Shown here piece after piece: positions 25,274 through 34,022 of a stretch of DNA of 64,000 nt; position 1 is the stretch's first letter; every line of letters begins with the position of its first letter. The stretch spans positions 2,353,501-2,417,500 of the forward strand of contig NZ_CP080025.1 of the NCBI RefSeq assembly GCF_020463795.1, given 5' to 3'. The position numbers and the translations under genes were made by a program. The DNA comes from Echinicola marina (GTDB taxonomy: Bacteria > Bacteroidota > Bacteroidia > Cytophagales > Cyclobacteriaceae). The notes under the pieces were generated by a model. That model did no database searches. It had not been told where the DNA came from and saw nothing but the letters and a program-made list of their open reading frames with translations.

Positions 25274-25574
25274 AGCTTCTTTGTTTTAATTAATTGTTTG
25301 AATAGTTAAAAATAAAAATAATGGGGATAAATTCTTTCGAATGGTCTGTATAGTTTTTTATTAACGTGTATAATTTTTTGTAAGGAGAGCCTGTTCTGTG
25401 TTAGGCCTTTTTTGGGTAAAATTGGATAAGTGCTGCTTTTAACGAATTTTATTTTGTGTTGGTGTTGAGAAGCTATTGTAGATAAAGTAAAAAACACGGC
25501 TTTTTATTAGTAGTTTGCTAAGGAAAATTTGTGATATTGAAAATTTGTGAGTAAGATTGTCCCATCAAAAAGAA
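25274..25574. other. Upstream region of the thr leader; no gene seen
   Basis: About 300 AT-rich bases between the META-lipoprotein start and the thr leader. No gene is visible. The thr promoter must lie here; TTTG at 25514-25517 and AAAATTTG at 25540-25547 are a poor match (22-base spacer), so I do not call it. Confidence 0.5.
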
Positions 25575-25700
25575 ATGATGTTTAGCACAGTCAAAAAAAA
25601 TATGATCTCAACGCTTACTGCCACTCAGCAGGTGATTGACTGTGGAGCTTTTTTTAGCATCATTACACGAACCTTTTTTACAAGCACCATTACGGGGTAA
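25575..25700 (+). promoter_or_regulatory. thrL: Thr/Ile leader peptide and attenuator of thrABC
   Basis: An open frame from ATG 25575 (or in-frame ATGs at 25578 and 25602) to TAA 25700 ends in SIITRTFFTSTITG, with five Thr and three Ile in fourteen residues. A stem ACGGG / CCCGT (25692-25706) overlaps its stop. Upstream, CACAGTCAA (25586-25594) pairs perfectly with TTGACTGTG (25636-25644), an alternative stem within the leader. The thrA start is 95 bases after the stop. This is the layout of ribosome-mediated attenuation as in E. coli thrL, where stalling at Thr/Ile codons changes RNA folding. The terminator arm has only a modest T-run, so the exact mechanism is open. Confidence 0.75.
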
Positions 25701-25794
25701 TCCCGTGTCTATCTATTATATTGCCGCATATAAACGGTCCATTATGGACTTTCAAATCCGTTAACAAACTAGCCATTAAAAATCATTCATTTTT

Positions 25795-28242
25795 ATGAAA
25801 ATATTAAAATTTGGAGGCTCATCCATCGCTAATATTGAGAATATCGAAAAGGTATTTTCAATAATCGAAAATAAATCAAAAACTGAGGACTTTGCCCTTG
25901 TATTCTCAGCCTTTGGTGGGGTTACTGAGCAATTACTTCAATGCGCTTCTATCGCCCAAGATAGTGAGGAAAGCTATCATACCATCCTTCAGGAGTTGGA
26001 GAAAAGGCATTTGGACATTGTCAAACAACTGGTGCCTGTGCAGCAGCAATCAACGGCCTTGACCTTTGTAAAGGTGAGGTTCAATGAGCTGGGGGATCTG
26101 TTTCATGGTATTTACCTGATCAAGGAATGTTCTGACAGGACCATGGATTATGTCTTGAGTTTTGGTGAAAGGCTATCCAATTTTATTTTGACGGCTGGGC
26201 TTCAGGCTAGGGGCAAGGAAGCTGTTTATGTAGATGCCAGGGATCTTGTAAAAACCAACGATCGATTTGGCAATGCCAAAGTGGATTTTGAAACAACCAA
26301 TAGTTTGATCACTGCTTATTTCAAAAAGCATGGTGGGATAAAAGTGATCACTGGTTTTATTGGTTCTACCCTTAAAGGAGAGACAACCACTGTAGGAAGA
26401 AGTGGTTCTGATTATACAGCGGCCATTTTCGCTGCAGCCCTTAAGTCGGAGCAGTTGGAGATCTGGACAGATGTGTCCGGTGTCATGACTGCAGATCCAA
26501 AACTGGTTTATACTGCCTTTACCATTCCTCAATTGAGCTATAGTGAGGCCATGGAGCTGTCGCACTTTGGTGCCAAGGTGGTCTTCCCTGCTACCATGCA
26601 GCCAGCCATGAAGGCTGATATTCCTATTTATATAAAGAATACTTTCAAACCTGAAGAAGAGGGAACCAAGATCAGCCAGGATGCTGGTGATGGGAAAATT
26701 ATCAAGGGGATATCTTCCATGGGGAATATTTCCATCTTGAATCTTCAGGGACCGGGCTTGGTAGAGGTGGTAGGCGCGAGCCAACGCTTTTTCGGCACTT
26801 TGGCCAATGCCGGGATCAATATCGTGCTGATCAGTCAGGCTTCTTCTGAACACAGTATCTGTGTGGCCATCGCCTCGAAGGATGCGGCCCGTGCCAAGTC
26901 TTTGATAGAAGAGGAGTTCAGGTATGAGATCCAAAGTGGAGAGATGGATGAAGTGCAGGTGATGCCTAATATGGCGGTTATTGCGGTGGTTGGAGAAAAA
27001 ATGCAACATAATCCTGGGACTAGTGGAAGAATGTTCCAAGCTCTGGGAAGAAATAATGTGAACGTAGCAGCGATTGCCCAAGGAAGTTCAGAACTGAATA
27101 TCTCAGCGGTAATTTCTCAGGCGGATTTGCAAAAAGCCCTTAACGCATTGCACGAGGCCTTCTTCCTTTCTGACTTCAAAGTGCTACACGTATTCTTGGT
27201 TGGTGTTGGGCTGATAGGAAAGGCATTGATCAAAATGATCGACAACCAATTGAACAATCTTCGTGAGGAGAATATGTTGGATATTCAGATTCATGGAATG
27301 GCCAATTCCAGGTATATGAAGTTCCATGAGGATGGCTTTGACCTGAAGACAGTAGCTCCTCCAGATGAAAATGATATGCCTATGGATCTGGACAAGTTTA
27401 TCGGGACCATGAGCGAAATGAATTTCTCCAATTCAGTTTTGGTGGATTGTACAGCCAGTCAGGATGTGGCGGATGTTTATGACAGGATTTTGGATGCCAA
27501 GGTAGGGATTGTGACTCCTAATAAAAAAGCCAATTCAGGTTCATTGGAGAAGTACAAGCAACTCAAAAAGCTGGCGGGCCAAAGAGGGGTAAGGTTTTTC
27601 TATGAAACCAATGTTGCTGCAGGTTTGCCGGTAATCAATACCTTGCAGGATTTGATGTTGAGTGGGGACCATGTGCATAGAATAGAGGCTGTGCTGAGTG
27701 GATCCATGAATTATATATTCAGTGAGTTGGAAAAAGGGATTCCTTTCAGTGAGGTGGTGAAGCAGGCCAAAGAAAAAGGATATACAGAGCCAGATCCGAG
27801 GGATGATTTGAGTGGAATGGATGTGGCCAGGAAGATTTTGATCTTGGGCCGAGAGGCTGGTCAAGAATTGCATTTTGAAGATATTGAAGTGCAGAGCATG
27901 GTACCAACGGATTGTGTAGATGCTGCCTCAGTAGAGGAGTTTTTTACTAAGCTGAAAGCGCATGATAGCCATTTTCAGGAGTTATTGGATGAGGCCAATG
28001 CAAAGGGGGAAAAATTGAGATTTATGGCTACCCTAGAAAACGGCAAGGCCAAGGTAGGTTTGAATTCCTTAAACAGTGAGCATCCTTTTTATACCTTGAA
28101 AGGCAGTGACAATATGATATTGTTTACCACAGAGCGATATAATGACTTCCCAATGATCGTAAGGGGCCCTGGTGCCGGAGCGGATGTGACTGCTGCTGGG
28201 GTTTTTGCAGATATAATCAGATTAGGTAACTATTCAAGATGA
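25795..28242 (+). CDS. thrA: Bifunctional aspartokinase / homoserine dehydrogenase I
   Basis: The enzyme catalyses the first and third steps of the aspartate pathway (phosphorylation of aspartate; reduction of aspartate semialdehyde to homoserine). The 815-residue protein has the kinase domain first (KFGGSSIAN at 5-13; TVGRSGSDYTAAIFAAAL near 198), two ACT regulatory domains (about 310-455), and the dehydrogenase domain (NAD(P) site LVGVGLIGKAL near 468; catalytic region GLPVINTL and GSMNYIFSELE near 610-645). It starts the operon thrA-thrB-thrC after a Thr/Ile leader and overlaps thrB by four bases (ATGA). Confidence 0.97.
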   Translation: MKILKFGGSSIANIENIEKVFSIIENKSKTEDFALVFSAFGGVTEQLLQCASIAQDSEESYHTILQELEKRHLDIVKQLVPVQQQSTALTFVKVRFNELGDLFHGIYLIKECSDRTMDYVLSFGERLSNFILTAGLQARGKEAVYVDARDLVKTNDRFGNAKVDFETTNSLITAYFKKHGGIKVITGFIGSTLKGETTTVGRSGSDYTAAIFAAALKSEQLEIWTDVSGVMTADPKLVYTAFTIPQLSYSEAMELSHFGAKVVFPATMQPAMKADIPIYIKNTFKPEEEGTKISQDAGDGKIIKGISSMGNISILNLQGPGLVEVVGASQRFFGTLANAGINIVLISQASSEHSICVAIASKDAARAKSLIEEEFRYEIQSGEMDEVQVMPNMAVIAVVGEKMQHNPGTSGRMFQALGRNNVNVAAIAQGSSELNISAVISQADLQKALNALHEAFFLSDFKVLHVFLVGVGLIGKALIKMIDNQLNNLREENMLDIQIHGMANSRYMKFHEDGFDLKTVAPPDENDMPMDLDKFIGTMSEMNFSNSVLVDCTASQDVADVYDRILDAKVGIVTPNKKANSGSLEKYKQLKKLAGQRGVRFFYETNVAAGLPVINTLQDLMLSGDHVHRIEAVLSGSMNYIFSELEKGIPFSEVVKQAKEKGYTEPDPRDDLSGMDVARKILILGREAGQELHFEDIEVQSMVPTDCVDAASVEEFFTKLKAHDSHFQELLDEANAKGEKLRFMATLENGKAKVGLNSLNSEHPFYTLKGSDNMILFTTERYNDFPMIVRGPGAGADVTAAGVFADIIRLGNYSR

Positions 28243-29189
28243 AAAAGGTAACAGCATTTGCACCGGCCACTGTGGCCAATGTTTCATGTGGCTTTGATAT
28301 TTTGGGCTTTGCGGTGGAGGAATTGGGTGATAAGGTCACTGTTTCCCTATCAGAGCAGCCGGGAGTAAGGGTAGTGAGTATTGAGGGAGATGGAGGTAGA
28401 CTGCCTTATGAATCAGAGAAAAATACTTGTAGCGTAGCCATTCAAGCCTTCGTTGATCAGGTGGGATTTGAAAGAGGAATTGAAATCAGTCTTTCCAAGG
28501 GCTTGCCTTTGGGAAGTGGGATGGGCTCAAGTGCTGCGAGTTCGGTTGCTGCCCTGGTAGCGGCGAATAGCCTATTGGGAGAACCTTTGGGGAGGAAGGA
28601 ATTGCTACCTTTTGCGATGAAGGCAGAAGGTGTAGCCTGTGGGGCTGAGCATGCAGATAATGTGGCGCCTTCCCTTTTGGGAGGATTTGTTTTGATCAGG
28701 AGCTATAAGCCATTGGATGTGACAAGGCTACATGTGCCGGAAGGTTTGTATTGTACCTTGGTTCATCCTCATTTTGAGCTGAATACCGCTGATTCCAGAA
28801 GTGTGTTAAGACAGCAGGTTTCTTTGAAAGATGCCATTATTCAGTCCGGTAATATAGCTGGCTTGGTAGCAGGTTTGTTTCAGGAAGATATGGGATTGAT
28901 CAGCAGGTCCTTGCAGGATGTGATCGCAGAGCCATCCAGGTCTGTATTGATTCCTGGTTTTGATGAAATCAAGGAAGCCATCAAAGATGCAGGGGCGCTG
29001 GGGTCTGGTATTTCGGGTTCTGGACCTACTACATTTATTCTTTCTCCAAGCAGGGAAATTGCCCAGAAGGCAAGTGAGATTTGTCAGGAAGTTTTTAATA
29101 AAATAGGCTTAGAAGTGGACTTGTATGTTTCTGCAGTGAATGTCCGTGGAGCTTACCTTATCAATGAATCAAAAAATGAAGTTTTATAG
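28239..29189 (+). CDS. thrB: Homoserine kinase
   Basis: ThrB phosphorylates homoserine for threonine synthesis. The 316-residue GHMP-kinase protein has the N-terminal APATVANVSCGFDILGFA (about 8-25), the ATP-binding loop GLPLGSGMGSSAASSVA (about 88-104) and the C-terminal GSGISGSGPTTF (about 254-265). Its start overlaps the thrA stop by four bases and its end overlaps thrC, so the operon is tightly coupled. Confidence 0.97.
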   Translation: MKKVTAFAPATVANVSCGFDILGFAVEELGDKVTVSLSEQPGVRVVSIEGDGGRLPYESEKNTCSVAIQAFVDQVGFERGIEISLSKGLPLGSGMGSSAASSVAALVAANSLLGEPLGRKELLPFAMKAEGVACGAEHADNVAPSLLGGFVLIRSYKPLDVTRLHVPEGLYCTLVHPHFELNTADSRSVLRQQVSLKDAIIQSGNIAGLVAGLFQEDMGLISRSLQDVIAEPSRSVLIPGFDEIKEAIKDAGALGSGISGSGPTTFILSPSREIAQKASEICQEVFNKIGLEVDLYVSAVNVRGAYLINESKNEVL

Positions 29190-30471
29190 TACCAATAATA
29201 AAGATCATCAGGTTTCTTTGAGAGAGGCCGTTATCAAAGGTTTGGCACCTGATCAGGGTTTGTATATGCCAGAGCAAATTCCTCAGCTACCTGCGGAATT
29301 TTATGAACAACTTCCTGGAATGTCATTTAGAGACATAGGTTATAAGGTGATCGGGGAGCTGTTTGGTGCGGATTTGGATGATGCCCAGATCAAGGATTTG
29401 GTGGATCATACCCTCTCATTCGATGCGCCATTGGTTAAGGTGGAGGATAATGTTTATAGTTTAGAGTTGTTCCATGGCCCAACATTGGCTTTCAAAGATT
29501 TCGGTGCACGTTTTTGCTCCAAGCTGATGAGTCTTTTGGTGGGAGAGGAAAAAGTAAGGGTATTGGTAGCTACCTCCGGCGATACAGGAAGTGCTGTAGC
29601 CAATGGATTTTATAAGGTGCCCGGTGTGGAAGTAATTATCCTTTATCCATCTGGTAAAGTAAGTGCATTGCAAGAACAGCAGTTTACCACTTTGGGAGAA
29701 AATGTTTTTGCCCTTGAAGTAGATGGTGTTTTTGATGATTGTCAACGCATGGTAAAAGAAGCTTTTTTAGATAAGGAGCTGAATGAAAAGATGTTGTTGA
29801 CCTCAGCGAATTCCATCAATATTGCCCGTTGGATTCCGCAGTGTTTGTATTATTTCTATGCCTATGCGCAGTTGCCTAAAGGAACAAAGAATGTAACTTT
29901 TTCTGTGCCTAGTGGTAATTTTGGGAATATCGCTGCCGGGATGCTGGCAGAGCGCATGGGGCTGCCAATAGAGAAGTTTATAGCAGCTACCAATATCAAT
30001 AAGGTGGTGCCGGATTACCTTAAAGGAATACCATTTAAGCCGCGTCCGTCTTTGCAAACCATCAGTAATAGTATGGATGTGGGGAATCCAAGTAATTTCT
30101 ATAGACTACTGGCCCTATATGGTAATGATGAGGACTTATTGAAGTCTATGGTTAAGGGGGCTTTTTATGATGATGAAACTACCCGTGAGGCCATGAAGGA
30201 AGTAAAAGAGAAGACAGGCTATTTGATGGATCCCCATGGTGCGGTGGCCTATTTGGGCTTAAAGGAGTGGATGGAAGAAAATGGAGAGGTTACTGGTATT
30301 TTCCTTGAAACAGCTCATCCTGGTAAGTTCAGAGATGTGGTGGAAGAAGTTCATCAGGAAAAAGTGGTTTTGCCTGAAAGGCTAGCAGCTTTCTTGGATG
30401 GGGTGAAAAAGGTCGCTCCGCTGGAGAATGATTTTAATGCATTTAAAGCTTATTTATTGGCTAAGAAATAA
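29176..30471 (+). CDS. thrC: Threonine synthase
   Basis: ThrC converts O-phosphohomoserine to threonine with pyridoxal phosphate. I choose ATG 29176 (MKFYSTNNKDHQVSLREAV), the usual start; ATG 29164 is four codons earlier. The resulting 431-residue protein has the PLP lysine in GPTLAFKDFGARF (about 98-110), the cofactor phosphate loop ATSGDTGSAV (about 131-140) and the late VPSGNFGNIAAG. It overlaps thrB by 14 bases and is followed by a terminator. Confidence 0.96.
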   Translation: MKFYSTNNKDHQVSLREAVIKGLAPDQGLYMPEQIPQLPAEFYEQLPGMSFRDIGYKVIGELFGADLDDAQIKDLVDHTLSFDAPLVKVEDNVYSLELFHGPTLAFKDFGARFCSKLMSLLVGEEKVRVLVATSGDTGSAVANGFYKVPGVEVIILYPSGKVSALQEQQFTTLGENVFALEVDGVFDDCQRMVKEAFLDKELNEKMLLTSANSINIARWIPQCLYYFYAYAQLPKGTKNVTFSVPSGNFGNIAAGMLAERMGLPIEKFIAATNINKVVPDYLKGIPFKPRPSLQTISNSMDVGNPSNFYRLLALYGNDEDLLKSMVKGAFYDDETTREAMKEVKEKTGYLMDPHGAVAYLGLKEWMEENGEVTGIFLETAHPGKFRDVVEEVHQEKVVLPERLAAFLDGVKKVAPLENDFNAFKAYLLAKK

Positions 30472-30478
30472 AAAAGAA

Positions 30479-30508
30479 CCTCAGCATTTCTGGATGGAAT
30501 TGCTGAGG
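30479..30508 (+). terminator. Terminator hairpin after thrC
   Basis: CCTCAGCA (30479-30486) pairs with TGCTGAGG (30501-30508); TCTCTTA follows on the plus strand and an A-run precedes it, so it may work for both thrC and the convergent M56 gene. Confidence 0.6.
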
Positions 30509-30542
30509 TCTCTTATGGCTAATCTAAAAAGTGATTGGTATT

Positions 30543-32465
30543 TTACTCTATTTCAGCTTGTCTTTCGCGTTGTCTTTTTTCCCAAGCTTTCATCTTTTGT
30601 TCAAATTCCTTGATTTTGGGTTCATTTTCTTTTTCCCAGTTTTCCATCTTTTTCTGGAATTCCTCCATTTTGGGAGCATAAGCTGTTTCCCATTCAGCTT
30701 GTTTAACTTCCATTTTCTTGTTCCACTCTTCCATTTTGCTTTCCCATTCCTTCATGGTTTTGCTGTGTTTTTTCTCCCATTCAGCCATTTTTTCTTCCAT
30801 GACCTGGGCCTTGACTTCCATCTTTGCCTCTACCTTTTTTAGTTCCTGCTCCAATTCTTTTTTTCTTTGAACATCCATGATGCTGGTGTCCATCTCCATT
30901 TGAGCAAGTTCCATTGCTATTTCATTAATTCTGCTGGCCTCTTCAGTGATTTCCAACTGAATTTCAGGAAGGGGAGGGACAAATTCCATGCCTGTCATTG
31001 GCGGCATCGGTGGCATAGGAGGGATGTGGACATCCATTTGTGGTACTGGGCTCAATTCCAGTACAGGCATAGGATCATCGACGTTTATGGACTGGTCGAT
31101 GATTACGGTTTTAGGAATGGTATCACTGTTTGCATGATCCTTCAGAATGGCTCTTTTATTGATTTTTACTAATGGTTGCTTGTGATTATTGGTGAGGAAC
31201 TCTATTACATCCTCTTCATCCTTATGAAGGATAATATGTTCTTTTGAATAAGTAAGCTCAGTTGGATGTTGGTTGGTATTTGTCCCGTTTTTAGTGCCCT
31301 TGTTTTGTCCTTTGAGTTGATCAGGGCAAGGGAAGTTCCATGTTTTGACGATGGTTTTGCTTTTTAGATTGGTTAAAAGGTATTCATTGGACAATAATTT
31401 TTCCTCATTGGGGATGGCACCCATTACGAGAGAAGCGCTGATCATAAGTGATACTAACATGGTAAGGGAGATTAGGGGTGAAAGTTTTTCTTGTTGGGGT
31501 TGGAGGCCCATTATTCTTTTTATTCTGTTCAATGTATGGTTTTGGGGACCTGTGGCTGCCAATGCCATTTCAGGAGTGGAAGCATGGGCCTGTTCTGCCA
31601 CTTCAGCCAGGCCATAAGCCAGGTCCTTGGGATTGAATCCCAATCTCAAAACCATATCATCACATGCATTCTCTCTTTCGGTTCTGACCACTTCATTGAT
31701 CCACCAAAAGCAGGGATGGAAGAAGAAAAAGACTTCCAGACAGTGTTGTAATATATTTACCAGATAATCATGGCGTTTGATATGGGCCAATTCATGCGCT
31801 ATGATGGCTTCCAGTTGACCGGGGCTGGTATTGAATAGCAAAGCCGTAGGAATGAGGATTACAGGTTTGATGATGCCATAGGTAATGGGGACATGGACCA
31901 GGTGACTCCTTAGCACTTTGACTTTACTGTAGAACTCCATGGCAGCGATCATACTGTTTACCCTTTTGACCAATTGATCAGGTACAGGTTGATTGTGCTT
32001 CTTGTGTAGGTTTTTCAAGTCTAAAAGGCTTCCAGATAGTTTTACTAAATAAAATAATGCACCCAATAACCAAAGGTTGACCAGGGTCGGTAAGAATGCC
32101 TCTAGCCGTGTGTACCAGATTTGGTCCAATAAACCTGGTTTTGTTTCGCTAATGACACTGTATGGATGGGGATTATCCGTAACAGTAATGTTCAATGCTT
32201 TGTTGGTCAATAACCCAGTGTTTTGGCCAATGGGGTCTTGGGGGATTTCCAGGACAAGGGAAAAGGTCCAGATACTGGCTATGCTAATGATCAGTAAGGA
32301 AGCAAGGCCGGCGAAGTACCTGAAGTTGGAAGATTTGCTTTTTGTGAATTTCAATAAGGTCCAAAGCAAAAGGCTTACTGCTACGATTTGCCAGGTGGAG
32401 TGCAATAAAGTCCATCCGATTGCTTGCAGGTATTCCTCGTGGATAAATTTATTGATAAAATCCAT
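30543..32465 (-). CDS. BlaR1/MecR1-like M56 metallopeptidase with long C-terminal coiled coil
   Basis: M56 proteins sense cell-wall stress or beta-lactams and cleave a paired BlaI-type repressor. The 640-residue protein has three or four N-terminal membrane helices (within 1-135), the zinc peptidase motif IIAHELAHIKRHD (about 220-232) with downstream Glu in ERENACDDMV, and another hydrophobic segment near 330-350. Unlike classical BlaR1 there is no penicillin-binding domain; instead a Pro/Met-rich stretch (about 485-505) is followed by a charged helix (about 515-640) in which Trp or Phe recurs at intervals of 7 and 11 residues, an 18-residue repeat. It overlaps the BlaI gene by one base. Confidence 0.9.
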   Translation of the reverse strand: MDFINKFIHEEYLQAIGWTLLHSTWQIVAVSLLLWTLLKFTKSKSSNFRYFAGLASLLIISIASIWTFSLVLEIPQDPIGQNTGLLTNKALNITVTDNPHPYSVISETKPGLLDQIWYTRLEAFLPTLVNLWLLGALFYLVKLSGSLLDLKNLHKKHNQPVPDQLVKRVNSMIAAMEFYSKVKVLRSHLVHVPITYGIIKPVILIPTALLFNTSPGQLEAIIAHELAHIKRHDYLVNILQHCLEVFFFFHPCFWWINEVVRTERENACDDMVLRLGFNPKDLAYGLAEVAEQAHASTPEMALAATGPQNHTLNRIKRIMGLQPQQEKLSPLISLTMLVSLMISASLVMGAIPNEEKLLSNEYLLTNLKSKTIVKTWNFPCPDQLKGQNKGTKNGTNTNQHPTELTYSKEHIILHKDEEDVIEFLTNNHKQPLVKINKRAILKDHANSDTIPKTVIIDQSINVDDPMPVLELSPVPQMDVHIPPMPPMPPMTGMEFVPPLPEIQLEITEEASRINEIAMELAQMEMDTSIMDVQRKKELEQELKKVEAKMEVKAQVMEEKMAEWEKKHSKTMKEWESKMEEWNKKMEVKQAEWETAYAPKMEEFQKKMENWEKENEPKIKEFEQKMKAWEKRQRERQAEIE

Positions 32466-32839
32466 TATTGCTTGTTTTCTAGTTCATTGAGTAGTTGACG
32501 GATTTCATTGATCTCCTCTTTCGAGGGATTGCTCTGGCCAATAGCTCTCATAATGAGTTTCTTGGCTGAGCCACCAAAAGTCGAATCCATAAAACTGCTC
32601 AATAGGGAATTTTGTGTTTCCTTTTCTGTGATGGCAGGCATATAGAGATGACTTCTACCCTGTTCTGATCTGCTTAGCAAACCTTTGGAAAACATGATTT
32701 GCATGGTTTTTAATGTAGTAGTATAGCCAGTGTCCTTGGTTTGGCTCAGTACATCGTGAATTTCTCTGACACTGGCCTCACTCTTGTCCCATAGTATGGA
32801 AAGGATTTCGAGCTCGGCATCTGTTGGCTTATATTTCAT
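32465..32839 (-). CDS. BlaI/MecI-family transcriptional repressor
   Basis: The 124-residue protein is a full-length BlaI-type winged helix: LTDAELEILSIL-like start (PTDAELEILSILWDKSEAS, about 4-22), recognition region TGYTTTLKTMQIMFSKGLLS (about 37-56) and a C-terminal dimerisation helix (85-124). It should bind the TACGA-N6-TCGTA dyads directly upstream (32851-32922) and repress its own operon. The partner M56 peptidase starts on its stop codon. Confidence 0.94.
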   Translation of the reverse strand: MKYKPTDAELEILSILWDKSEASVREIHDVLSQTKDTGYTTTLKTMQIMFSKGLLSRSEQGRSHLYMPAITEKETQNSLLSSFMDSTFGGSAKKLIMRAIGQSNPSKEEINEIRQLLNELENKQ

Positions 32840-32850
32840 TTTAATCTTTG

Positions 32851-32922
32851 TTACGATAGATTTCGTAATAAATGTATACGATGTTTTTCGTAATTCAAAG
32901 TCAATCTACGATGAATTTCGTA
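32851..32922 (-). promoter_or_regulatory. Three BlaI-type operators placed around the blaI promoter
   Basis: TACGA-N6-TCGTA occurs at 32852-32867, 32877-32892 and 32907-32922; the first is extended to TTACGA/TCGTAA (32851-32868). On the minus strand a -33 TTTG (32896-32899) and a -7 TACATTTA (32869-32876) are separated by exactly 19 bases, and the middle operator fills this spacer. The other two flank the start site and the -33 side. Repressor binding would cover the complete promoter. Confidence 0.85.
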
Positions 32923-33111
32923 TATAAATGTTAATATATGTTAAAACGATTGAATATTAGGGGTTTATGAAGAGGGTGAGGAACTATAGCTTTGTAAAAA
33001 AGATTAAAGGATTCATGATGAAGAGGATTTTCCTCAAATTTTAACTGTTAAGTGTTTTAATTACGAATATCCAACTCAATTGCAGTGTAATTAAAGTTGT
33101 TTATTCACCCT
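32923..33111. other. Gap between the blaI operators and a terminator; possible small RNA region
   Basis: No gene longer than about 30 codons is present. A terminator at 33112-33139 ends the region although no coding sequence precedes it on the plus strand, so a short untranslated transcript is possible. Confidence 0.35.
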
Positions 33112-33139
33112 AAGGCCGGATTTTTCCGGCCTTTTTTTT
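33112..33139 (+). terminator. Rho-independent terminator without an upstream gene
   Basis: AAGGCCGGA (33112-33120) pairs with TCCGGCCTT and is followed by a run of eight T. It is a textbook terminator for plus-strand transcription. Confidence 0.8.
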
Positions 33140-33149
33140 AACTTGGAAT

Positions 33150-33917
33150 ATGTGTCTGATAACATTTGCATGGAAAACACATCCCAAGTATTCATTGATA
33201 TTGGTGGCTAATAGGGATGAGTTTTTTACCCGGCCTACTTTGCCTTTGTTCCAATGGGAAAACGGTATTTATGCCGGGAAAGATTTAAAAGCTGGCGGAA
33301 CCTGGATGGGGATTCATCCAAGAGGGAGGTTTGCTGCTTTGACCAATTATAGGGATTTGAAAAACCAGAAAGCGCAAGCTCAGAGTAGAGGAGGATTGGT
33401 ATTGGATTTTTTAAAAGGTACCTCTTCACCAAAATCCTATTTAGCGGAGGTAGAGGCAAAGCAAGACCAATTTGATGGTTTTAATTTACTGGTAGGTAAT
33501 CAAGAAGAAATGTGGTATTTATCCAATTATGGAGAAAGTCCGGTTGAAATACCAGCAGGCATTCATGGTCTTAGCAATTCTTTTATAAATGTTCCATGGA
33601 AAAAGGTAAGGGAGAGTAAAATGAGGCTTCAGGAAGTCATAAAGCAAGGTGAAATAGCTCCGGATGATTTGCTAGAGGTGAATATGACCAAGCAAGAAGA
33701 GGAATTAGAGAAGCTGCCTGATACGGGCTTGCCTATTGCACTAGAAAAGGCTGTTTCTGCTGCTTTTATTGAACCTGTTGACCGCTATGGTACTGTAGGT
33801 CTTTCGGCTTTGCTCTGGGAGAAAGAGGGGCAGAAGGTACAGTTTTTGGAGAAGCAAGTATTAGAGACCGGGGGATTTAAGGACCGTCTGATGGAATTTG
33901 ATATAAATGGTGGCTAG
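33150..33917 (+). CDS. NRDE-family protein (TANGO2-like)
   Basis: The 255-residue protein starts MCLITFAWKTHPKYSLILVA and continues NRDEFFTRPT (22-31), the NRDE signature, with Cys2 able to act as an N-terminal nucleophile as in Ntn hydrolases. GTWMGIHPRGRFAALTNYRD (about 50-69) is the other conserved block. The eukaryotic relative TANGO2 is linked to lipid and haem handling; the bacterial role is unknown. Single gene just after a terminator. Confidence 0.9.
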   Translation: MCLITFAWKTHPKYSLILVANRDEFFTRPTLPLFQWENGIYAGKDLKAGGTWMGIHPRGRFAALTNYRDLKNQKAQAQSRGGLVLDFLKGTSSPKSYLAEVEAKQDQFDGFNLLVGNQEEMWYLSNYGESPVEIPAGIHGLSNSFINVPWKKVRESKMRLQEVIKQGEIAPDDLLEVNMTKQEEELEKLPDTGLPIALEKAVSAAFIEPVDRYGTVGLSALLWEKEGQKVQFLEKQVLETGGFKDRLMEFDINGG

Positions 33918-34022
33918 CCTTTATCTTTTAGTTGAGGAATGTTTAATTTTAAAGTGGTTAAGGAATTTTGATATTATTGCTTACTTGGCGAACTCTCCAT
34001 CTCAAATTCTGTTTTAAATAAT

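Noticed and set aside
25514-25547. Promoter of the thr leader
   Set aside because: TTTG and AAAATTTG are 22 bases apart and the -7 box lacks the TA; too weak to call.
30531-30842. Phe-rich plus-strand open frame opposite the M56 tail
   Set aside because: It is the antisense shadow of Lys/Glu codons in the coiled coil of the M56 gene.
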